Shown: positions 1 to 10,952, numbered from the stretch's first letter. The stretch: DNA of 64,000 nt from Agarophyton chilense (GCA_030374765.1 JARGXX010000103.1:310001-374000), one strand, 5' to 3'. Notes: a model not told the origin generated them from the letters alone. Made by a program: numbers and translations.

Positions 1-1
1 A

Positions 2-667
2 CCTGGAAAGACCCTCGCTCTTGTCGGTGCATCGGGTAGTGGTAAGTCTACAGTCGTATCGTTGATTGAGCGATTCTATGATCCCCGCTCTGGAATGCTC
101 ATGATCGACGACGTGGATGTGAAGGACTATCATTTGAGGGACATCCGTGGTCAAATTGGTTTGGTGTCACAAGAACCGGATCTGTTCCATCGATCCGTAC
201 GCGACAACATAGCATACGGTTTAAGTCAAGAAGAAGGTACACCGGTTACGGAATCAATGATCGTGGAAGCAGCCAAGGCAGCCAATGCTCATGACTTTAT
301 CTCGCAGCTCCCTGAGGGATATGAGACTGATGTGGGTACAAGAGGCAGCAAGTTGTCTGGTGGACAGCGCCAGCGCGTTGCTATTGCTCGCAGTCTGGTA
401 CGTGCGCCTCGAGTGCTTCTATTGGATGAGGCGACGAGTGCTTTGGACGCAGTGTCCGAGCGTACTGTGCAGGATGCTTTGGATGCAGCTTCTCATGGAC
501 GTACTACTATTGCTGTTGCGCACCGCTTGTCAACAATTAAGGATGCTGATATGATTGCGGTGGTGCAGAATGGAAAGATAGTAGAGAAGGGAACACATGA
601 TGAGTTGCTGTCTTGGAATGGAGCTTATGCTAGGCTTGTGGAGAATCAGATGAGCGAAGCTTCGTAA
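2..667 (+). CDS. ABC-B (MDR/P-glycoprotein type) transporter, C-terminal nucleotide-binding domain; 5' partial
   Basis: This is the 3' end of an ATP-driven membrane exporter; the frame is open to the left edge, so the membrane domain and true start lie outside. Visible in order are Walker A (GASGSGKST, bases 26-52), the Q-loop (LVSQEPDLF), the ABC signature (LSGGQRQR), Walker B ([12 protein letters not shown]) and the H-loop (VAHRLST). The catalytic set is complete. The run from D-loop to stop matches the C-terminal NBD of full-length ABCB proteins or the single NBD of a half-transporter; the fragment cannot separate these. It ends in TAA at 665-667 with a short tail after the NBD, as usual for ABCB. 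Substrate and membrane cannot be inferred. No intron interrupts the 221 codons seen. Confidence 0.93.
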   Translation, partial: PGKTLALVGASGSGKSTVVSLIERFYDPRSGMLMIDDVDVKDYHLRDIRGQIGLVSQEPDLFHRSVRDNIAYGLSQEEGTPVTESMIVEAAKAANAHDFISQLPEGYETDVGTRGSKLSGGQRQRVAIARSLVRAPRVLLLDEATSALDAVSERTVQDALDAASHGRTTIAVAHRLSTIKDADMIAVVQNGKIVEKGTHDELLSWNGAYARLVENQMSEAS

Positions 668-1889
668 GCATCAAAGCTTTGCCATTGCGGGTTTCTTTTT
701 ACTGTGCCTGGTGCGAGGCAACTGGGTTATAGAACAAATTTACCAGAAATGACGCTTTCGACGTGAAAACGATGTAGTGCAAGCGCATTCATGTACATTT
801 CTCCCATACTTGTCGGTTTTGAAAACTCATTCGAATAGTATAATTAACGAAGCCAACTTGAAGTTCGTACACCGTGCGGGGTACGATGATCTTTCCATAG
901 GCTCTATTCATTGAATGATAAGCGGTCTAAGCAAAAGAACGACAGCATTTGCTTTCGAGAGTATGGGAACTAACTTTTCCACCGGGGTAATCATACGAGG
1001 CCTTGCGCTGATGAGCTACATTGCCAGCGTCGCGACGAGTGTGTGACTTAACCCAACTATGAAATGTAACTGGAACACTCGTGGGGAGTGAGCTGGGCAG
1101 CTGAGATGGCGGTTCCCGCCCTGGCGCCAAATCTGCAAGGGTTGATGTTGATCTCTATTGAGGAACTGAATCATTTAGTGATGACGGCCACCATATTGAT
1201 CTTACAAGCTGTGAGAGTGGTACAGTATCCACCCTTCGCAACTTGGTAGCACAGCGGAAAAGTAGTAAAGCTTGAGGGCTGTGGAATTGGGATTGGAACG
1301 ACAGCCACGTCCCTTCCCGCTGGAGCTGCAACGCGTTTTGGTGGCAACATACATACAACATGCGAATGAACAGATGATGCGCTGTTGTTCGCTGACATCA
1401 CACGTGCCACCGAGGCCCACTCCAAAGCCGAGAGAAGCAGGGCTCTGTGTACCGTCGGTAGCGCCAACCGCTTCAAAGCTGGCCTGAAAGCGCGCCCCCC
1501 CAATCGACAGGAGGCAGATGCACGCACATTTGCATGGTCGCAACGCGATTTGCACGTGTATATCCACTATTGGTCCGCATAGATTTGCGGAATCCCTCAG
1601 CATCCAATCAGTGGGTAGCCTGTTCTGACCGACAGTTGCGGTGGACTAATGCGCGAGAGCCAACGTGAAACAATTGAGCTCGACCTTGCCGACTTTTCAT
1701 TAGATAAGAGCGCTTCGTTTGCTGTTCCTTCGTGAGCGACGAGAGAAGCACCAAGTACTTGGGCCTGTGGAGGTGATTGTCATTGATTCGTAGTAGATCG
1801 CTGTGTTTGTTGCTTAGCGCTGTTGTTCACCGCGTCGATCTTTACCGCCTACTCCCACTTCCTCTGTTTCTTGTTTTCTTTTGTCAGCG
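668..1889. other. Intergenic region and probable 5' leader of the phosphorylase gene
   Basis: No reading frame here resembles a known protein; the short frames overlap one another on both strands. Two CCAAT motifs in opposite orientation (ATTGG at 1569-1573, CCAAT at 1614-1618) lie about 300 bp upstream of the phosphorylase start and could be promoter elements. Bases 1861-1887 are pyrimidine-rich and end in CAG, like a 3' splice site, two bases before the ATG. A possible donor GTGAGC lies at 1732-1737, which would give a 156-bp 5' UTR intron. That intron is inference. Confidence 0.4.
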
Positions 1890-4496
1890 ATGAAAGCCCG
1901 TACATCTTCGTTCCGTGATCTTGTCCACGGAACCATCTCCGCCCCCGAAAGTCGCTATTCTGTCACTGGGCACACCACTCCTCAGGATGGTGTTTCCGAA
2001 TCCAGTCAGAAGCGCAACAAGCTTTTGTCTTCTCTCATGTCTCAATATCTTGCTCGGGATGTACCAGCTATTCAAAAGCAAATTGTGAACCATGTCGAAT
2101 ATACTCTTGCTAGAACCCGCTACAATATGGATTCATTTGGTGCTTATCAGGCTACCGCCCTCTCTGTGAGGGATCGTCTTATCGAGTCTTGGAACGATAC
2201 ACAGCAGTATTTCACCGAAAGAGATGTGAAGCGTGTGTACTACCTCAGCTTGGAATTCCTTATGGGTCGATATTTGACAAATGCATTGATGAATGTTGGT
2301 ATTCACAATCAGTTCGTTGATGCGTTGACTGGTATTGGTTTTGAGATGGAACGAATTGCTAGTGAGGAAAGAGATCCGGGACTCGGAAATGGAGGTCTAG
2401 GTCGCCTGGCTGCTTGCTTCATGGATTCTCTTGCCACTTTGAACTACCCAGCATGGGGCTATGGCATTCGCTACAAGTATGGGATGTTCGAACAGAGAAT
2501 TGTTGATGGTCATCAAATTGAGATTCCAGACTATTGGCTTATTCACGGAAATCCGTGGGAAATCGAACGCCTTGACGTAACGTACCCTGTCCGTTTCTAC
2601 GGCCATGTAGAATCCACCGGCCATGGTTTCAAGTGGGTTGGCGGTGAAATCGTTCAAGCTGTTGCTTACGATTCTCCGATCCCTGGTTACGATACCTACA
2701 ATACCCTGAATTTACGATTGTGGAGCGCCCAGCCAGCCAAGGAGTTCGATCTTGCGTCCTTCTCTCGTGGTGACTACTATGGTGCAGTCGCTAACAAGGA
2801 GGCTTCGGAAAAGATTTCCTCTGTCTTGTACCCGAATGATTCTACAGAAGCTGGAAAGGAACTCCGTCTCAAGCAACAGTTCTTCTTCGTTTCTGCTACG
2901 TTGCAAGATGTTTTGCGTCGTTACAAGAAAATCAATCGCCCGCTAACAGATCTCCACACCAAGGTTGCCATTCAGCTCAACGATACCCATCCTACGATTG
3001 GTGTCGTTGAACTCATGAGGATTCTTATGGATAAAGAAGGTATGGGCTGGACTGCCTCTTGGACAGCTGTCAGGAAGGTATTCTCTTACACGAACCATAC
3101 TGTGCTTCCTGAAGCTCTGGAGAAGTGGTCTGTATCGCTCATGGAGAAGCTCCTTCCGAGACATATGCAAATCATCTATGAAATCAATCGCCGCCACCTC
3201 GAGGCCACTGCTCAGAAGTACCCCAATGATGGACATAAGCTCCAGCGCATGAGCATTATCGAGGATGGATATCCAAAGATGGTGCGTATGGCTCAACTTG
3301 CTGTTGTCGGATCTCATACTGTGAATGGCGTGGCCGCAATTCATTCTGGACTTGTGGCATCACGTTTGTTCCCTGATTTCGCCAAGGACGGGTACAGAAT
3401 CCTCAACATGACAAATGGTGTCACCCCCCGTCGCTGGGTCCAACAAGCGAACCCGTCTCTGTCGGCTGTCATTTCTCGATGGATTGAAACTGATGAATGG
3501 GTGGTTAACTTTGAGCTTGCAAGGGGTCTTGAAAAGTACGTGAACAATGCTGATTTACAGCGTGAGTTCATTGAGTCGAAGCAGGAAAACAAAAAGCGTC
3601 TGGCATCCTACATCAAGAATCTTTTCAATGTGGATGTCAACACTGATGCCTTGTTTGACATCCAAATCAAACGTATTCACGAGTACAAGCGCCAGCTCCT
3701 CAACATACTTGGAGTCATTTGTCGCTACAACTCGATAAAGCGCATGAGTCCAGAAGAAAAGGCAAATGTTGTTCCGAAGGTTGTCGTCATTGGTGGCAAA
3801 GCTGCTGCTTCATATGTTCAGGCGAAACACTTCATTCGTCTGATCAACGGCGTGTCTGACGTAGTGAACAATGATTCCGAAATTGGTGACCTGCTTAAGG
3901 TGTTCTTCCTTCCAAATTACAACGTGACGCTCGCCGAAGTGATCATTCCCGCAAATGATATTTCTGAGCATATCTCGACGGCCGGTATGGAGGCATCTGG
4001 CACATCAAATATGAAGTTTGTCATGAATGGTGGACTTATCGTTGGTACTATGGACGGAGCGAACATCGAGATCCGTGAAGAGGTTGGTGAAGAAAACATG
4101 TTTGTGTTTGGATTGCAGACCCCTGAGATCGACAACGCCCGCAATCAGCTCAAATATGGTGAGTACAAGGTAAATGATGACAGGCTTTCAGAAGCTATGC
4201 GTCAGATTCAGAGCAATAAGTACTGCGGTAAGGAGACAGCTGGACCTATCATGCACTCCCTTCAACCGTACAATGACTACTATCTTGTTACCCGTGACTT
4301 TACTTCGTACATGGACGCCATGAATCGCGTGGACCAGGCTTTCAAGGACAGGACCAGCTGGGTGAAGAAGACTATCGTTTCAGTCGCTCGTATGGGCAAG
4401 TTCTCTTCGGATCGTACTATTCGCGAATATGCGGAGCAAATCTGGGATATCGAGTGTACTCCATTCATTCCTGGATCAATTTCGTACAAATCTTAA
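1890..4496 (+). CDS. Alpha-glucan (glycogen/starch) phosphorylase, GT35 family
   Basis: It releases glucose-1-phosphate from the non-reducing ends of alpha-1,4-glucan by phosphorolysis, using pyridoxal phosphate; in a red alga the substrate would be cytosolic floridean starch. The protein is 868 aa, the normal family length. The N-terminal glucan/active-site region contains GLGNGGLGRLAACF near residue 163. The PLP site EASGTSNMKF places the Schiff-base lysine at about K709, followed by GTMDGANIEI. The Ser in SGTSNMK is the form common in plants and algae. The ATG at 1890 is chosen; an in-frame TTG nine bases earlier is not needed. There is no obvious transit peptide: the N-terminus is Ser/Thr-rich and leads directly into the conserved fold, so cytosol is likely. 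The coding region is uninterrupted. A pyrimidine tract plus CAG just upstream suggests a 5' UTR intron. Confidence 0.97.
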   Translation: MKARTSSFRDLVHGTISAPESRYSVTGHTTPQDGVSESSQKRNKLLSSLMSQYLARDVPAIQKQIVNHVEYTLARTRYNMDSFGAYQATALSVRDRLIESWNDTQQYFTERDVKRVYYLSLEFLMGRYLTNALMNVGIHNQFVDALTGIGFEMERIASEERDPGLGNGGLGRLAACFMDSLATLNYPAWGYGIRYKYGMFEQRIVDGHQIEIPDYWLIHGNPWEIERLDVTYPVRFYGHVESTGHGFKWVGGEIVQAVAYDSPIPGYDTYNTLNLRLWSAQPAKEFDLASFSRGDYYGAVANKEASEKISSVLYPNDSTEAGKELRLKQQFFFVSATLQDVLRRYKKINRPLTDLHTKVAIQLNDTHPTIGVVELMRILMDKEGMGWTASWTAVRKVFSYTNHTVLPEALEKWSVSLMEKLLPRHMQIIYEINRRHLEATAQKYPNDGHKLQRMSIIEDGYPKMVRMAQLAVVGSHTVNGVAAIHSGLVASRLFPDFAKDGYRILNMTNGVTPRRWVQQANPSLSAVISRWIETDEWVVNFELARGLEKYVNNADLQREFIESKQENKKRLASYIKNLFNVDVNTDALFDIQIKRIHEYKRQLLNILGVICRYNSIKRMSPEEKANVVPKVVVIGGKAAASYVQAKHFIRLINGVSDVVNNDSEIGDLLKVFFLPNYNVTLAEVIIPANDISEHISTAGMEASGTSNMKFVMNGGLIVGTMDGANIEIREEVGEENMFVFGLQTPEIDNARNQLKYGEYKVNDDRLSEAMRQIQSNKYCGKETAGPIMHSLQPYNDYYLVTRDFTSYMDAMNRVDQAFKDRTSWVKKTIVSVARMGKFSSDRTIREYAEQIWDIECTPFIPGSISYKS

Positions 4497-5330
4497 GCAG
4501 ACTCACTTGATTCATTGCTGGGTTGATGGGTTTCTTTCATGAAGATGGATGTTACATTACCGGCTGCCCCCGGTGCACAATTCGGTTCGTTTTTTCTGAA
4601 GATGGCTGTCGTGACTAAAGATGGTCTTTCAGATTATTATCGATTTCTCTCGTAGAACTTGAATTTTGATCATTAAATTCCATGCTAGGCTGTGTTCTAG
4701 TTATAGATTATTTCTTGTAGGTTCTACATTATATCGCCACACCTTGCATTGAGAAGAATTTCACCAAGTTGGTTAGGACTCATCGTGAACGTAAGGACAA
4801 ACGTTCGTAGTGATACATGAGGGTGTACTTTAGCTTTTTCGGAACATCGAGTCTCGATCATTTTCGTCGCCCATTGTCAATCCCTGAAGTATTATTGGCA
4901 ACGAAAACCGTGAATAGAGCGAGTTGCGTCTTTGGTAGCTAACCTTTACCCCGTGCTTTGTTGTACAAAGGGTCGAAGCATGGAAGGCGGCGCTCGCGAG
5001 ACATTGTGAAAGACCTGCAAGTGGCACGTCTTTTTGAGAGAAAAGTACTTGTCAAGTATTGGTTGGTTGATTGTTTGATCATCCAAGTGTATGGCTTTGC
5101 CAGATGCAGGTTGCCGATAACTGTCATCTTTTCGCAAGTTCAGTGTATCTTAGATAGCAGCTTTCGGGATATCATCTTACGAAGCTGCGTCTCATTTACT
5201 TACATCAATTCGTCTACTGATTTTCTGGAACAAGTTGGGTGTTTTGTTGATATTGTTCTCCGCGTCACATGTCTAGCTAGACATCGTCACTTCTGTTATT
5301 CAGCAACTCGAATTTTCTTTCTGTACAGCT
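4497..5330. other. Intergenic region between phosphorylase and HEAT-repeat gene
   Basis: I see no gene in this stretch. The last 25 bases before the next ATG are pyrimidine-rich and end in TACAG, two bases before the start codon, matching a 3' splice site. GTAAGG at about 4791 is one possible donor. The long frame covering 4958-5623 on the + strand overlaps the next gene in another frame and has no recognisable content. Confidence 0.4.
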
Positions 5331-7397
5331 ATGGTTGCTCCCGCCCAAGTTCAAAACTCGCCCGATGGAAAGCGTCGACAATGCCCGACTATCGACCAGA
5401 TACTTCTCGATCTAACGTCAAAATCACATTTACACCGCGACCGAGCTCTATCCCAGATGTCGGTCAACTTAGCATCTCTGTCGCCAGAAGATATCTGTCA
5501 TCTCGAGAAAGAACTTATCAAACTGTTGCGGGCAGAAAATCAGTGGTATTCAGTTTACGGTGCCTGTATGGCTGCCTCCAAAGTTCTGCAAATGCCCCAG
5601 ATAGCTGGGCAACCCAGTGGTGATTCACAATTTCTCCATCAGCTGTTGGAAGTGTGCAAAGCGCTTATCACTCACAGTGAACCACGCGTAAGAGAAGCGA
5701 CCTCTCAATTAATTCAGCACCTTTCAGTCGCGGAAGGTTTCTCAACATGGACTCAATTGGCACCGGTCCTCATCGGTCACATTGAGCAGAGTTTTGCTCT
5801 CGACGAGTCTCAGCGCTTGAAAGAGGCATCTCGTGTTGCTGCTCGTGAGCTAGACGAACATGCTGCTGACGCAAAGCTCAAAGGCTTGCGAATGGTACAT
5901 GAGACTGAGGGATGGAGAGGTTTGGAGACTATGCTTTTGTGTTTTGCGTCCCTAGCCGATGGTTGTGGAAAGCATATGTTTTCCGGTATTGGGAACCGCA
6001 GTGCATTTGACGTTCAATGTTTGCCTGAAGTCATCAAATTTGTGGAGGCAGGAAGCTCTCATCCGAATCGCTTTGTACGAGAAGCTGGTCTGAACGTTCT
6101 CAAATCGCTCACCGCTGTCGCAAGTGTCGCACATGAGCGCTTTGTTGCAGAGCTTGTCGAACGTTGTGCTGAAGTTATTGCCAAAGGTTTACAAGACAAT
6201 TGGAGTCAGGTGCGATTTGCAGCGTCAGTGGCTACGAGAACCATCATGAGTAGCTTGAATGTCGAAGAGAGGCGGAAGCTCTACCCTGTTTTTCTCCCTC
6301 GCATGTGTCTTAACCGACATTACGTCGCCGAAGGCGTTCGAAACTATTCGCAGTATACTTGGCGGTATGTTATTGCCGAGGATGGGCGTCTCTTTCTTGA
6401 GCGATATATGGATGAATGCATTTCGTTTTACGAGAGTCAGTGTCAGGCTGATAACCATGCCGTTAGAGAAGCCGCTTGCCAAAGTTTAGGAGAGGCCGCG
6501 TTACGGTTGAATCGTGAAGTGGTCTCACCCTTTATTGAGAGGATTATTGCAGGTCTTGTCGGTTGTTTCAAAGATGAATCATGGCCAGTGCGAGACAATG
6601 CTTGTCAAGCGTTAGCAGACGTTATTTCCGAGTTTGGTGGGATAGCTGAAAACACAGAGAACCTATCTGAGTCTTTTGAATTGTTCCGAGCACATCTAGC
6701 GGACAACATTCCTTCCGTTCGTGAGAACTGTGCGAACTCATTCGAGAAAGCGAGTTGTGTTTTCGATGTTCATCATTCTGTTATCGGCGCATGTCGTCTA
6801 GCAGGTGTTGCGAAGGAATTCATTCGTGGCATTGAGAATCAGACCGAATCTCATGAAGATACTCCAAAGGTATTTAATAGCCAATTTGGAGCTTCAACCA
6901 AACTAGCAGTTGACGATTTGCACACAAATCAAGTAATGTACAGTTGTGGTTCACTGGCACCAAAGCTTCGGCGAGGTGGAGGCTGCACTGATCACGGTTT
7001 CGTGCGAGAGAAGCAACCGTGGGAGGTGAGTGATGGTGGTATTCTTCTCTGGCGCGCATTGATGCGAAATGCTGAGTCTCGGAATATAGTCTCTTCAATG
7101 TTTGACAAAGTTGTAGAAGCTGGAGTAACCGGAAGCAAGAAAAAGTACGCCGGACGAACTCGATTTCTTAACAGATTCTTGGATGTCGTAGCAGAAACTG
7201 CAGCGTGGATTTCAAAAGACGATCTCAGAAGAGAACTTGATAATCTTGTCAGAATATATGGAGAGAGCAAAAATCTAAGCGAAATATCGTCCAGGAAAGC
7301 TGGTGAGTACCGCAGGTGTCTACAACGCGTAGTGGGGCTAAAGGATTTTGCTAATGCAGAACAACGAGTGAAAGTTCAAGGTTCAGCTAATATATGA
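5331..7397 (+). CDS. HEAT/ARM-repeat protein
   Basis: A 688-aa protein built from alpha-helical repeats. At least six segments carry the HEAT pattern of an Arg-containing second helix (V-R-x-x-A/N), at roughly residues 117 (PRVREATSQL), 246 (RFVREAGLNVL), 292 (SQVRFAASVA), 375 (HAVREAACQSL), 420 (WPVRDNACQAL) and 465 (PSVRENCANSF). The spacing between the later ones is about 40-80 residues, so other units may be present but less regular. The C-terminal 190 residues are less repeat-like. HEAT solenoids are protein-binding scaffolds; nothing here identifies the partner or process, and I do not recognise a named orthologue. The start is the first ATG after a splice-acceptor-like sequence. There is no signal peptide or membrane segment. 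The single exon ends in TGA. Confidence 0.88.
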   Translation: MVAPAQVQNSPDGKRRQCPTIDQILLDLTSKSHLHRDRALSQMSVNLASLSPEDICHLEKELIKLLRAENQWYSVYGACMAASKVLQMPQIAGQPSGDSQFLHQLLEVCKALITHSEPRVREATSQLIQHLSVAEGFSTWTQLAPVLIGHIEQSFALDESQRLKEASRVAARELDEHAADAKLKGLRMVHETEGWRGLETMLLCFASLADGCGKHMFSGIGNRSAFDVQCLPEVIKFVEAGSSHPNRFVREAGLNVLKSLTAVASVAHERFVAELVERCAEVIAKGLQDNWSQVRFAASVATRTIMSSLNVEERRKLYPVFLPRMCLNRHYVAEGVRNYSQYTWRYVIAEDGRLFLERYMDECISFYESQCQADNHAVREAACQSLGEAALRLNREVVSPFIERIIAGLVGCFKDESWPVRDNACQALADVISEFGGIAENTENLSESFELFRAHLADNIPSVRENCANSFEKASCVFDVHHSVIGACRLAGVAKEFIRGIENQTESHEDTPKVFNSQFGASTKLAVDDLHTNQVMYSCGSLAPKLRRGGGCTDHGFVREKQPWEVSDGGILLWRALMRNAESRNIVSSMFDKVVEAGVTGSKKKYAGRTRFLNRFLDVVAETAAWISKDDLRRELDNLVRIYGESKNLSEISSRKAGEYRRCLQRVVGLKDFANAEQRVKVQGSANI

Positions 7398-8832
7398 TTC
7401 TATCATAGTGCACGTACCGGGTTGGAGGACCTGATCGTAAGGTGTTTTAAGTAGCGGAGCGTCGCTATTCTGCTGGATATGCAGCATTTATCAAATAGAA
7501 AGAGCATGCACGAGCCGTCCTGTTCATTGTCGTGCTGTAACCTTAAAAGCTCGCTGAGAAGGTACTAACAGTCTGGATTTGATTCACATTTTTAAAACAT
7601 CAGAGGTCGATGTGGGCGACGGCGGAGGATTGGTCATGTTTCGACTCTGTACTTGTCGAAGTTTCGGCCCACATTTCTGAGGTTGCTGTTTCAATCACTA
7701 ATGCGTAGAGGTGTTTGCCACGCTTGTGAACTGCAATGTCCAGGATCAAAGTGTCTGTGTTGGCTTGGGTTGGGCTTTCCTTCTCCCAATTGTTTTCTGC
7801 TTAGCTCAGGCATCATGCTTATCACTGAGTTTTTTTTGACTTGTGAAGATGATTACGGGAATCCAGGCCCGTATCTGTGACTGCCGGGGGTGAAAACCGA
7901 GGATGACATAACTGACTGCCTAGAATACACGAAATCCAAATAAAGGCACCCCCCTCTACCTTGAAGATCGAAACACTACTTATCTCCGCCCCGAACCAGT
8001 CCTTGCATTACTATGCTTGAAGGAGTGTTTAAAAAAGCGCTCCTGTGCTTAGGCGAATAGCGAATTTACTTAATAGGAAGGGAACGGACGGGGTCTGTTC
8101 ATCTCTAGAAATGGGCATGTGCGTGTAGGGAGGAAGAGAGGGCAGAGAAACGGACATAGGAAGGGATACATCAACCCGACTGTTGTGCCGCGGCGGCCGC
8201 CAATGATGCTTTTCGTCAGAGCTTCTACCGAAGTTATCTCTATTTGTCTGTGTGTCAGACCTTTCCTCCCTTTTCAAGCTCTTTGGCTGACATACTCGGC
8301 TGATCGTCGCTGTACACGAGTACACAAAATCTTTTTGACGCTGTTTTTGATAAGGGATATATTTTTGAAACGCACTGTATCATACAGTACGAAGGCACCT
8401 CTGCGATAGAAATCTACTGCTTTGCGATCGTGATATGCCCAATGCTTGTGCTATCATTTATCAAACCAACGGACACAATTTTGGTTTCCATTCGTTCAAA
8501 TTGATGGCAGCGCAGGTAAGCTGCACTGAGCGCGAAGAAGGGGTTTTAAAAAAGTTCGATCAGATCTCAGCCAACTCCATGGGAACAATCCTGACCACAA
8601 TTGCTTCATCGCTGACCGGGCATCAATGACGATAATTGGCCCAATCCTTTGCTGCACGATAAGATGACCTAATGCACAAGATTCACCTCCCCCCACCCCG
8701 AAAGTTCAAGGACAACCAGTTGTGACGCGGAACGACGCCGCACCTGGTATATTTGCCACGTCATCCCCACAGTCCGCCCGAACGATAGAGAGTTCGTCTT
8801 CAGTGGTCGGGAAGTGTTTAGTACTCCGAAAA
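7398..8832. other. Intergenic region, 1.4 kb, no gene recognised
   Basis: Only short overlapping frames are present on both strands, none with recognisable sequence. It serves as the 3' flank of the HEAT gene and upstream region of arsH. The open frame of arsH extends upstream to 8722 through a GTG codon, but no ATG lies between 8722 and 8833 in that frame. Confidence 0.35.
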
Positions 8833-9894
8833 ATGTTGTCAGCTCGCCGAGTAGTACACGACTCATTATTATCGTTCGCGCATCCCCTTGCGGGAACTAC
8901 CTTTCGAAAAAATACATCGTCGTTTCAACAGTACTCATATTGCATCAGTCTGTTTTCTAGACATCCCCGCACGTTAAGACCGTGTCTAGCTTCTCGGTCT
9001 TTAGTCAACATGACAAAATTTCCGAACGGAACTTCGGAACGTCTAAACGGAACACCTGAAGGTTCAAACGGAATATCGGAAGGTTTTTGGCTAGGTCATC
9101 GCTCGGATTTGCTGAAACCGGCGTCTGGACATGGAAATGATTGGGTCAACCCGCTTGTTGATCACTATTTGCAAGAAGCTCTTCATTTCCGGCCAGTTGA
9201 TGCACAATTTATTCACCCGCCTCGCATCTTAGTTTTGTACGGAACGCTACGTCCCAAGGGCTTTTCAAAACTCTTGGCATTTGAATGTGCCAGAATTCTT
9301 GAAGCGCTCGGTGCGGAGGTAAGAACTTATGATCCTCATGGCCTACCCGTGCGAGATCCTGAGCTACAGGAACATCCGAAAGTAGTGGAGTTAAGAAAAC
9401 TTGTGTATTGGAGTGAGGCGCATGTGTGGGCTGCTTCTGAGCTTCATGGAAATCTCTGCTCAACGTTTAAGAACCAGATCGATTGGATTCCACTTAATTC
9501 AGGGTCCGTGAGACCTACGCAAGGCAAATCGGTGGCAGTTTTGCAGGTTTGCGGCGGAAGCCAGTCTTTCAACGTTGTCAATACCCTGAGATTGTTGGCA
9601 AGATGGATGAGAATGGCCTGTGTTGTCAATCAAAGTGCAGTACAAAAAGCATGGAAGGAATTCGATGACGACGGTAGGATGAAGGAGAGTAGTATGAGGG
9701 ATCGTGTTGTAGACGTCATGGAGGAGTTTATTAAATTTGCAAGAATTAATAGAGAATACACCGGCGTGCTTACTAATCGCTATTCGGAAAGAAAGGAGCA
9801 TGAAGAGAAGGGTCGTCTTCTTACACAAGCGGAAAAAGAAGCTGCAGCGGATGCTGCTCGCGAAGAAGCCAGAAAAGAGAAGGAAAATGCGTAA
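8833..9894 (+). CDS. arsH: ArsH-type NADPH-dependent FMN reductase with probable organelle presequence
   Basis: ArsH proteins are flavodoxin-fold FMN enzymes that oxidise trivalent organoarsenicals (and reduce quinones, azo dyes or metals) using NADPH. Family blocks visible here: the flavin loop RILVLYGTLRPKGFSK near residue 135, QIDWIPL, GSVRPTQGKSVAVLQVCGG, SQSFNVVNTLRLLARWMRM and KEFDDDGRMK. The flavin-phosphate loop has T, K and G where bacterial ArsH usually has S, R and S, so cofactor affinity may differ. ATG 8833 gives 353 aa. The first about 58 residues are rich in Ser, Arg and hydrophobics with few acids, typical of a mitochondrial or plastid targeting peptide. An internal ATG at 9010 would give a cytosolic form without it. 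The C-terminus is a short, highly charged Glu/Lys/Ala helix absent from bacterial forms. Single exon. Confidence 0.93.
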   Translation: MLSARRVVHDSLLSFAHPLAGTTFRKNTSSFQQYSYCISLFSRHPRTLRPCLASRSLVNMTKFPNGTSERLNGTPEGSNGISEGFWLGHRSDLLKPASGHGNDWVNPLVDHYLQEALHFRPVDAQFIHPPRILVLYGTLRPKGFSKLLAFECARILEALGAEVRTYDPHGLPVRDPELQEHPKVVELRKLVYWSEAHVWAASELHGNLCSTFKNQIDWIPLNSGSVRPTQGKSVAVLQVCGGSQSFNVVNTLRLLARWMRMACVVNQSAVQKAWKEFDDDGRMKESSMRDRVVDVMEEFIKFARINREYTGVLTNRYSERKEHEEKGRLLTQAEKEAAADAAREEARKEKENA

Positions 9895-10251
9895 GGGATA
9901 CGAGGATTGAAGGTACGGAGCACTGCGAGAAGCGACGAGTGACAAGCTTGAATTACCAGACTTCTTTTCCGTGAATTAGTGGCCCGTATCTTGATATGAT
10001 TACCGCAAGCGATACTGTGCCCAAATTCAAGTTCCATGCCCAAGACGGTGCGTTATGAACTGGCAAATTGCTTTTCACTCGAGTTGTAAAAGGAAAGGGT
10101 TTATATTTACCTTCCTGGGTGTGATAACCACTAGGCTAAAAAAAAGGGTCCGGCCAGACACCAGAGGAACGTGGACAGCTGTACTAGAAGTGAGCTCCCA
10201 CGAGCGTGGGCGGAACGTTTGAAATGCGATGAGCGGTAGTGAGCTCCCACA
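9895..10251. other. Intergenic flank between arsH and the first MITE
   Basis: No gene is seen. The motif AGTGAGCTCCCAC occurs twice (about 10189 and 10237), the second just before the CTAG target site of the MITE. Nothing else is recognisable. Confidence 0.35.
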
Positions 10252-10619
10252 CTAGTGTCTATACGACCGGAGAGACAGTTCGAAATTGGTTATTTTTTGA
10301 AAGGTAGTTTTGTTTCATACACAGCTCCAAAACGACTTTTTAGAGTGCAACCACGGTTTTTCCACCCAAAAATACCTGTTTTATATTCTAAGATAGAAAT
10401 TAGCCTGCTTATCAGTTAAACATATATTCTATACTGTTTTATTCCTTAAGTTGCATTCTTTCACATGGAAGCAGTTTCGTGAAGCCCATATTCATTTGAG
10501 TAGGCTATACCAAGTCTTTCCTGTTTGGAGGTCAAAACAGGAAAACAATCTTGTCAAAATAACTAAAAATCAGCACCTAAATTTACAGTTTGGCCTCATA
10601 TGAGGCCAGCGGTCGTATA

Positions 10620-10707
10620 TGTCAAACATTACAGTAGAAATATCCAGTACTTAGGAACAGCGAAGAGAAGCTCGAAGTAAAGGTCCGGGCAGAGTCTTCC
10701 TCTCACA
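10620..10707 (+). repeat. Copia element 5' LTR
   Basis: An 88-bp direct terminal repeat starting TG and ending CA, preceded by the target duplication GTATA. Its length is far below the few hundred bases usual for copia LTRs. Confidence 0.85.
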
Positions 10708-10952
10708 GGTTATGCGCCCACGCAACTGCTGCAACAAACCCACCTCACGCCTAGGTCCCACACTCACCCCTAACCCCTTCCCGTAGCGAACCCGAACACC
10801 CCAAAACGAATCCAACTGATCCCAGACTATTACGCCGTCAAAAACGGCAGTACGCGCAAGACACGGCAGAACTCACCAACGAATTATATGCAAATGCCAT
10901 TCAAGAAGCAAACGACACACATCAGCCAATAGACACCACGCAGCAACTCAAA

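Noticed and set aside
285-554. 89-codon frame inside the ABC transporter
   Set aside because: A shifted-frame shadow of a complete nucleotide-binding domain.
1881-1889. TTG start for the phosphorylase nine bases upstream
   Set aside because: An ATG in the same frame follows at 1890, and the upstream codons overlap a splice-acceptor-like sequence.
8722-8832. GTG start extending ArsH by 37 residues
   Set aside because: No ATG in that stretch; eukaryotic initiation at ATG 8833 already gives a plausible presequence.
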